Assembly (NCBI GenBank): GCA_020433785.1
Contig: JAGRCC010001013.1
Location: forward strand, 1 to 13,063
Direction: 5' to 3'
DNA from: Anaerolineae bacterium
Lineage (GTDB): Bacteria; Chloroflexota; Anaerolineae; 4572-78; J111
DNA length: 13,063 nt
Shown here: positions 1 to 4,229 of the stretch, one piece after another
Layout of the letters: the number at the start of each line of letters is the position of its first letter
How positions within the stretch are numbered: the stretch's first letter is position 1
Notes under the pieces: model-generated
Told to the model about the DNA's origin: nothing
Databases searched by the model: none
What the model saw: the letters and a program-made list of their open reading frames with translations, nothing else
Position numbers and translations under genes: made by a program

Positions 1-199
1 CTTTGTCCGCCACCCGCACCTGGCGGATGGTCACCTTTTTGGTGGGCGGCTCAGCGAAAGTGCCTTCGCCGGTTTGGTTCAAATCAACACCGTTGGCATC
101 GCCCGCCACCATGAAGGGGTGAAAGAGGATGACCGCATTACCATTTTTGTGATAGCCGTGCTTGGGAATTAAAACGCCGGTTAAAATTTTGGTTGCCAT
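1..199 (-). CDS. Small conserved protein, paralog of 11454-11798 (3' end missing)
   Basis: The gene reads leftward off the window edge, so only the first 66 codons are present. The protein begins MATKILTGVLIPKHGYHKNG and continues through a VAGDANGVDLNQTG segment and EPPTKKVTIRQVRV. Over these 66 residues it matches the product of 11454-11798 at 54 positions (82%), so the two are recent paralogs. The start at 199 is supported by AAAGGA about 7 nt upstream, the same signal used by the paralog. No signal peptide, cysteine or membrane segment is visible. The predicted character is a small beta-rich soluble protein. I do not recognise the family and assign no function. A promoter-like block lies 60-100 nt upstream. 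Confidence 0.8.
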   Translation of the reverse strand, partial: MATKILTGVLIPKHGYHKNGNAVILFHPFMVAGDANGVDLNQTGEGTFAEPPTKKVTIRQVRVADK

Positions 200-256
200 T
201 TTTCAAATCCTTTTATTTGAATTAATAGGTAGTTAAGTTAAATTGTATGGTTTATT

Positions 257-300
257 GTTCGCGAACTTGATTACATTATGACCCATCGCGTACCGGGTTT
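257..300 (-). promoter_or_regulatory. Promoter-like conserved block upstream of the 199 gene
   Basis: A 41-nt stretch (260-300) recurs at 808-848 with 38 identities, at nearly the same distance from the next start codon. On the minus strand it contains CATAAT (275-280), a plausible -10 box about 76 nt before the start at 199. The -35 position is poor (AGTAAA at 298-303). A perfect palindrome GTTCGCGAAC (257-266) lies just downstream of the -10 box and could be an operator. Conservation of the block where flanking DNA diverges is the main evidence. The promoter role is inferred. Confidence 0.45.
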
Positions 301-375
301 ACTACGAAAAAACTCCCTAGTTCGGCAAAAATCTCTCGGTATTTTGGGCCTTTTGAGCCGTATTGGCGGGAATGA

Positions 376-410
376 AAAAAGCCACCCCATTTATTTAAGG
401 GTGGCTTTTT
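376..410. terminator. Bidirectional intrinsic terminator
   Basis: A perfect 12-bp inverted repeat, AAAAAGCCACCC (376-387) and GGGTGGCTTTTT (399-410), encloses an 11-nt AT-rich loop. The GC-rich core is flanked by an A-run on one side and a T-run on the other, so it can terminate on either strand. By position it most probably ends leftward transcription of the 65-aa ORF (557-754) and insulates the promoter of the 199 gene. Confidence 0.85.
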
Positions 411-433
411 GGGGTTATCAGCTACAGAAACCC

Positions 434-516
434 AGGTGACAGTCACTTATGGTCGATAAATCAGAAGTTGAATAGCTGAAACAGGTCAATTTAACGTGAC
501 CAAGTGACTGTCACCT
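434..516. repeat. Short palindromic element with 15-bp terminal inverted repeats
   Basis: AGGTGACAGTCACTT (434-448) and its exact reverse complement AAGTGACTGTCACCT (502-516) bound a 53-bp interior. Each arm is itself a hyphenated palindrome (GTGAC-N-GTCAC), so each could be a protein-binding site or fold separately. The layout resembles a REP/MITE-like dispersed element. It has no coding capacity and no clear target duplication. Its right edge abuts the end of an alternative reading frame (TAA at 517-519) of the neighbouring small ORF. Confidence 0.6.
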
Positions 517-556
517 TTAGCACTGCGTAAGTCCTGCGGCCGTGGCCGCGTCACAA

Positions 557-754
557 TTAAAGTCGTTTGGCATGGGCAGGGCGTTTGCGTTTGGGGCCAG
601 GTCGGCCAGGTTTATGGCGGTTTCGCTCACGATCGCGGCTATCGGACAATAGCTCGTATCGACGCGCCCAACCTTTGCCCGAACCGTTGCCGTCGGCGTT
701 GGCCCAACCTTTGCCGGAACCGTTTTCTTGTTGATAAGAATCATTTGGTGCCAT
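557..754 (-). CDS. Hypothetical 65-aa basic protein with tandem NGSGKGW repeat
   Basis: The ATG at 754 sits 7-8 nt after AAAGGA, in the same upstream context as the two conserved small-protein genes (starts at 199 and 11798). The frame encodes 65 residues. They include two copies of NGSGKGWA (encoded by 23-nt direct repeats at 666-688 and 702-724, 22 identities, 36 nt apart and so in frame) and a strongly basic Arg/Lys/Pro-rich tail. A longer overlapping frame (517-834) lacks a ribosome site at its possible starts. I do not recognise the protein. It could be a real small basic (perhaps nucleic-acid-binding) protein, or a broken gene placed behind a copied expression signal. Confidence 0.45.
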   Translation of the reverse strand: MAPNDSYQQENGSGKGWANADGNGSGKGWARRYELLSDSRDRERNRHKPGRPGPKRKRPAHAKRL

Positions 755-807
755 TTTTCATGTCCTTTCATTGATATTAATGATTTATAGAGTGTTGGTT
801 TGAGGTC

Positions 808-848
808 CGCGAACTTGGTTTCATTATGACCCATCGCATACCGGGTTT
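808..848 (-). promoter_or_regulatory. Second copy of the promoter-like block, upstream of the 754 gene
   Basis: This 41-nt block matches 260-300 at 38 positions and ends 54 nt before the start at 754. On the minus strand it carries the same CATAAT (-10-like, 823-828), with GGCAAA 17 nt further upstream (846-851) as a weak -35. It overlaps one arm of the inverted repeat at 839-867. Confidence 0.45.
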
Positions 849-867
849 GCCATAGAGAAACCCGGTA
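839..867. repeat. 10-bp inverted repeat between the XRE gene and the 754 promoter
   Basis: TACCGGGTTT (839-848) and AAACCCGGTA (858-867) form a perfect stem with a 9-nt loop, 33 nt past the stop of the XRE gene (minus strand). No T-run follows on either strand, so it is a weak candidate terminator. It overlaps the -35 region inferred for the 754 gene, so it could instead be an operator. The sister block at 260-300 lacks the second arm. Confidence 0.45.
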
Positions 868-900
868 TTTCGATTACTAATTCACCGTACTTTGGGTTAT

Positions 901-1449
901 TTATTGGAGGCTGTCCGGGATGGCAATCAAATATAAGCTGTGGAAGGTAATGCCATTGGCGAGGCGCTTGGCCGGCGTATCACCAGGCGCAATGGCCCAG
1001 ATGACTTTGGTGGCGGGGTCGGTCTGACCGATCACCAGGCTGGCCAGTTGAGCCAGGTCGGCCCCCTGGCCGGCGATGGCTTCGAGTTGGGTTAACTGGG
1101 CCGGTGAGAACGGCTGGGTGGTGGCGTTATGGCCGGGAAAAGCGTGCTGGAGTTCCGAGTCGGTCAGGGGTTCCCACAGCCACTCCTCAACCATTACGGC
1201 GTTCCAGACGTTGAGGAACTGCTGATAATCGTGCCGGAGGCCCAGCTTGTCCACCAGGTAGATGATAAAGTCCGGCCGGCGGCGGCCCCAAGGTTTGCTT
1301 CGGCCTGATTCCCAGTTGGCAATCGAGCCATAGTCGCTCATTTTAAAGAATTCAGCGGCTTGGCCCTGACTCACTTTAGCCTTCTGGCGAAGCTCAATCA
1401 AGATATCCAGTTTTTGCGGATCAAACTTGGGCTTGTTGTAGGCTGACAC
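901..1449 (-). CDS. XRE-family helix-turn-helix regulator (182 aa)
   Basis: Residues about 13-60 form a Cro/C1-type HTH: LRQKAKVSQGQAAEFFKMSD followed by a recognition-helix region SIANWESGRSKP. A segment with the pattern P..RRPDFIIYLVDKLGLR and W-rich VEEWLWEPL follows. This is typical of XRE proteins found near large signalling genes in Chloroflexota. The C-terminal 80 residues have no family I recognise. The GTG start at 1449 is chosen because AGAAGG lies 7 nt upstream. The gene diverges from the 2106 operon, and a dyad overlaps its likely promoter, which suggests autoregulation or control of the divergent operon. No membrane or enzymatic domain is seen. Confidence 0.8.
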   Translation of the reverse strand: MSAYNKPKFDPQKLDILIELRQKAKVSQGQAAEFFKMSDYGSIANWESGRSKPWGRRRPDFIIYLVDKLGLRHDYQQFLNVWNAVMVEEWLWEPLTDSELQHAFPGHNATTQPFSPAQLTQLEAIAGQGADLAQLASLVIGQTDPATKVIWAIAPGDTPAKRLANGITFHSLYLIAIPDSLQ

Positions 1450-1475
1450 GATCTGGCCTTCTAATGATTGGTTGA

Positions 1476-1507
1476 CTTATAGTTTGCAAGATGGCGTTGT
1501 CGCCATC
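1476..1507 (-). promoter_or_regulatory. Probable promoter and operator dyad of the XRE gene
   Basis: On the minus strand TATAAG (1476-1481) is a good -10 box 27 nt before the GTG start. A perfect inverted repeat GATGGCG/CGCCATC (1490-1496 and 1501-1507, 4-nt spacer) covers the -35 position (GCGACA, 16-nt spacing). A dyad over the -35 of a repressor-type gene is the usual layout for autorepression. That role is inferred. Confidence 0.45.
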
Positions 1508-1554
1508 GGCTCATTTCGATTGGGTGGACTTCAGAGGTAACGGGTTGGTACTAT

Positions 1555-1624
1555 GGGGCTGAATTTAGCTCAAACCCTTGTTATTAATAGTTAGATATGT
1601 TAAAATATAAGGGTTTTCAGCCCC
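1555..1624. repeat. Composite inverted repeat with an internal promoter-like sequence
   Basis: Outer arms GGGGCTGAA (1555-1563) and TTCAGCCCC (1616-1624) and inner arms AAACCCTT (1572-1579) and AAGGGTTT (1609-1616) pair in register, with an 8-nt bulge on the left side and a 29-nt AT-rich loop. The left inner arm and the loop contain TTGTTA (1578-1583), 17 nt, then TAAAAT (1601-1606), a plausible sigma-70 promoter reading rightward. It may be a MITE-like element or a structured RNA. It is not followed by a T-run and so is not an ordinary terminator. Confidence 0.5.
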
Positions 1625-1716
1625 ACCTTCGATTACCTTTATCCCGAAATCGATAATGTGCGATACTTACTAAATGGGTTGTTACCGCCATCAGCTTAAC
1701 CGAGGCCGATTTCATC

Positions 1717-1813
1717 ATCGTGTCTGTAGGGTACGACTTTTCCCGTTGATTTGGCTGATTTAATTGATTGAAGTTGATCAATGATTGACCAACTCAAATT
1801 TGACTAGTGTAAA
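1717..1813 (+). promoter_or_regulatory. Operator and promoter region upstream of the TPR membrane gene
   Basis: Several TTGAT units precede a near-perfect palindrome, GTTGATCAAT (1773-1782), G, ATTGACCAAC (1784-1793), with one mismatch between arms. The right arm contains TTGACC (1785-1790), a good -35 hexamer, and TGTAAA (1808-1813) follows at 17-nt spacing as a -10. Positions 1717-1770 align without gaps to 11887-11940 at 40 of 54 bases, and both copies end in ATTGACCA. This gives a likely regulated promoter with a leader of about 285 nt to the start at 2106. The binding protein is unknown; either XRE protein of the window is a candidate. Confidence 0.5.
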
Positions 1814-2105
1814 CTGTTAACTAGAACACAGACAGCTTTAACAAAGTGTGTTAATATTCAATGTTAACCGGGATGAGGCTCCCAGTTCGAAATTTCAACT
1901 AACAATCGATCTCACTTTATAGACCCATATAAATCACCAACCGTCTTCCTCTCCGTATTCAAATTCATTTCTTTGTCTTCCTAAAAAGCCCTAAATAATG
2001 TCCCAGTACAAATAGAATGAATCAGCGCGCCGCAACACGTTAGCGGGTACTCAGGCTATTAAGCTGCTCCTGTTAACGGTTAAGTTTTCGAATGTTGAGG
2101 ACAGC

Positions 2106-3635
2106 ATGACGGACGAATACATTGATCAAAAAGCGGGTAATCGGGCTACTCAGGTGGGGAAAGTAGGCCGAGACCTGATTATCTATAACCTTAAAATCCC
2201 TTGGTTATGGCTTTTAGGGGGTAGCCTGCTGCTGGGGTTGGCCTTTCTTGGCTGGCTTTACGAGCCTGATCTGTACCATTGGTATCGGTATCGTGCTGCC
2301 GACAATGAACTTCTTATAATGATTGCCGATTTCCAAGATAACGGTATCCCCCATTATGACGTCGCCAATAACATTGAAAAATCTTTACAACAAGAGATGG
2401 CAGAATACGATCTACCAAATGTTAAATTGGTTCGGATTAATCATACGTTCACAGACTCTGAAATCGAGCGGGTGAAGCGCTGGGGCGACAGCTACAATGC
2501 CACGTTATTCATTTGGGGACACTACGATGATGCCGGGATGTATCCCCAGTTTCTTGTTTTAAAGTCGGAAATGGTAGAGGTATTACCGGGGAAGCCGACT
2601 GCAAGATGGGATAATTTAGGCGCGCCGCAGGCCAGTTTTCCCCAGTACGTCAATCACGACTTACCGGTCCAAATGACCTACTTAACCCAATTTACCCTGG
2701 GCCAAATCTTCCATTTGAACCAAGATTATGCCCAGGCCCTGAAACTTTTCGAAGGCGCTCTTAAGTCAGCCGGTAGTTTAGCCGACGAAAACGCACTGCC
2801 ACCCCAAAATTTAGCGATTGTTCACCTGTACACGGGGTATATTCATCTCATAAAAAATGATCTTGACCAAGCTTTGGCCGACTACAATGAGGCCGCTCGC
2901 TTAGACTCAGAAAATGCCGATGCGTTTAATAATCGAGGGGTGGTCGAGGCTAATCGGGGTGAATTGAAAGCCGCCATTACCGATTATACTCAGGCAATTA
3001 AATTAGACGCTGATCACACTCAAGCCTACTACAACCGCGCCCTGGCCCAGTATCGCCTTCAGGAATTTGCTAAAGCGATTGCCGACTTTACCCAAGCCAT
3101 TAAATTGGGTCGAACCGATGCCCAAATCTACCTTGATCGGGGGATTGCCTATTATTATGCGGGCAACTTTAAGGCGGCTCGCGACGATTTTTCGCAAGTA
3201 ATCACATTAGATAAATCCAATCCGCATGCGTACTATGACCGGGGCTTGACTTACCACCGTCTCGGCGAATTCAATACAGCGATCGGCGATTTTAAACAGG
3301 CAATAACCTTAAACCCGGATTTTGCCGACGCCTATAACTCTCTCTGCTGGACGTCCAGTCTGCTGGGCCAGGCTGAAGCAGGGATGAGCGCGTGCGAACA
3401 AGCCGTTAAACTGGCCCCCCAGGAAGGCATCTTTCGGGATAGTCGGGGGCTGGCTCGGGCCTTGGTCGGCGATATCGCGGGAGCCATTGACGATTTCACG
3501 TTCTTTGTAGGATGGTCAAAAAAGCAAAGTGGGTACGAGCAAGAACGTTCAGAACGAGCAACTTGGATTGCTGAATTAGAAGCCGGTAAAAATCCCTTTA
3601 ATTCGGCAAGTTTACAAAAACTTGCCATGGAATAA
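2106..3635 (+). CDS. Membrane protein: QVG motif, TM helix, FlgO/TolB-like sensor domain, TPR array
   Basis: This is a 509-aa protein. Residues 6-28 form a short polar glycine-containing segment with core ATQVGKVGRD, resembling RHIM/PP-type amyloid signalling motifs. Residues about 31-52 are one transmembrane helix, so the motif should face the cytoplasm. Residues about 67-195 look like the FlgO/TolB-type domain often found before TPRs (LLIMIADF strand, then ATLFIWGHYD). From about 195 to 470 there are roughly seven TPRs with NRG..Y...G....AI.D...AI.L repeats, a protein-interaction surface predicted outside the membrane. The rest of the CHAT protein (4230-6779) after its membrane helix has the same architecture. 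The start has GAGGA 5 nt upstream. It is the first gene of the rightward cluster, 51 nt before the next CDS. No enzymatic motif is present. Function is inferred as sensing and scaffolding. Confidence 0.85.
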   Translation: MTDEYIDQKAGNRATQVGKVGRDLIIYNLKIPWLWLLGGSLLLGLAFLGWLYEPDLYHWYRYRAADNELLIMIADFQDNGIPHYDVANNIEKSLQQEMAEYDLPNVKLVRINHTFTDSEIERVKRWGDSYNATLFIWGHYDDAGMYPQFLVLKSEMVEVLPGKPTARWDNLGAPQASFPQYVNHDLPVQMTYLTQFTLGQIFHLNQDYAQALKLFEGALKSAGSLADENALPPQNLAIVHLYTGYIHLIKNDLDQALADYNEAARLDSENADAFNNRGVVEANRGELKAAITDYTQAIKLDADHTQAYYNRALAQYRLQEFAKAIADFTQAIKLGRTDAQIYLDRGIAYYYAGNFKAARDDFSQVITLDKSNPHAYYDRGLTYHRLGEFNTAIGDFKQAITLNPDFADAYNSLCWTSSLLGQAEAGMSACEQAVKLAPQEGIFRDSRGLARALVGDIAGAIDDFTFFVGWSKKQSGYEQERSERATWIAELEAGKNPFNSASLQKLAME

Positions 3636-3686
3636 CCACCTTTTTGTCACAAGAAAGCCTATTTTATCATGTTAAAAGGAGCTAAA

Positions 3687-3977
3687 ATGACTCAAGCGTC
3701 ACCATCTAACCTAATCCCATTTTTAGAAGTGCTTGATACCGATTACATCGAAAAGGATCAATTTATCGAATATCTGGCGTCGTTTGATGTCGCAGATATC
3801 CAGGCGATCCAGGCCTTGTTGCGAATGGCCTATCGGACCAAGATGGTCATCGAGGGCGAAGACCTGGATCCGTCCCAAGACTGGGGCCCTGGTCGCCCCA
3901 TCGGCCTGGGCAGACCCGGCCCTTCCGGGCCTGGCGGCCAAAGCGGGCCCAGAAGGCCAGGTGGTCGGCGAAGATGA
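3687..3977 (+). CDS. Hypothetical 96-aa protein, acidic helical N-terminus and Gly/Pro/Arg tail
   Basis: The ATG at 3687 is preferred over 3669 because AAAGGAG lies 6 nt before it. Residues about 8-55 are acidic and amphipathic, predicted helical (LEVLDTDYIEKDQFIEYLAS, then DIQAIQALLRMAY). Residues about 66-96 are low-complexity Gly, Pro and Arg (for example GRPGPSGPGG and PRRPGGRRR), like a short disordered RG/collagen-like tail. There is no membrane segment or cysteine. It lies between the TPR membrane gene and the CHAT gene on the same strand, and could be an adaptor or an interaction partner of one of them. That is only a positional inference, and I do not recognise the family. A frameshift at the GC-rich tail is possible but not shown. 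Confidence 0.65.
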   Translation: MTQASPSNLIPFLEVLDTDYIEKDQFIEYLASFDVADIQAIQALLRMAYRTKMVIEGEDLDPSQDWGPGRPIGLGRPGPSGPGGQSGPRRPGGRRR

Positions 3978-4171
3978 CAGGGTCGCACTTAAAATTAGGC
4001 TTAAAACGCAGATCAAGCCCTCAGCCGACTCTTGCTCTTGATTAACGGGGCCTGGTTGAGGAGACAATCCATTCCGTTTCAGTCTCAAATTGATCCCTAC
4101 GGCGCTTTGAGTTTGCCTGAAATTTTTGCTTTTGTTGTTAACGACAGACTCGTAGGATGAGTTGTAAATGA

Positions 4172-4189
4172 ACCCGCATTGGTGCGGGT
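4172..4189. repeat. Small dyad (ACCCGCA/TGCGGGT) upstream of the CHAT gene
   Basis: A perfect 7-bp stem (4172-4178 with 4183-4189) and a 4-nt loop lie about 40 nt before the preferred CHAT start. They fall inside a 7-codon ATG frame (4168-4191). On the minus strand the flanks read GTTTA before and TTCATTTAC after the stem, which resembles the layout of type I-E CRISPR repeats. Only one copy exists, so no array is called. It could modulate translation of the CHAT gene. The 252-nt gap around it (3978-4229) shows nothing else I can name. Confidence 0.4.
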
Positions 4190-4229
4190 AAACGATCCAC
4201 CTTCAGCATGGAAGAAAGGAACCCCGATA

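Larger units (their letters stand above)
1450..2105. other. 656-bp divergent regulatory gap
   Basis: No ORF of credible size is present; the longest with an ATG near the right end are 8-13 codons without ribosome sites. The gap contains the XRE promoter/dyad (1476-1507), a composite hairpin (1555-1624), a TTGAT-rich operator and promoter region (1717-1813), an AT-rich stretch with partial dyads (CTAGT at 1804-1808 and ACTAG at 1820-1824), and about 285 nt of apparent untranslated leader before the start at 2106. The last 15 nt hold GAGGA as the ribosome site. I see no recognisable riboswitch in the leader. Confidence 0.6.

Noticed and set aside
517..834. 105-codon minus-strand frame over the 65-aa ORF
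   Set aside because: None of its start codons has a ribosome site, while the AAAGGA site shared with the paralogous genes points to the ATG at 754 in the other frame.
1860..2105. Short ATG frames in the leader before 2106
   Set aside because: They are 8-13 codons, lack ribosome sites and show no sign of a regulatory leader peptide.
3733..4041. 102-codon plus-strand frame overlapping the 96-aa protein gene
   Set aside because: It starts inside the better-supported gene, lacks a Shine-Dalgarno site and has no coherent domain. It could only matter if the GC-rich tail were frameshifted.
4165..4194. CRISPR array
   Set aside because: Only one repeat-like unit is present; there are no spacers or further copies anywhere in the window.
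4179..4229. TTG-initiated 17-codon extension of the CHAT protein
   Set aside because: The TTG has no ribosome site and lies in a hairpin. The GTG at 4230 has GAAAGGA 9 nt upstream and gives the typical CHAT N-terminus.
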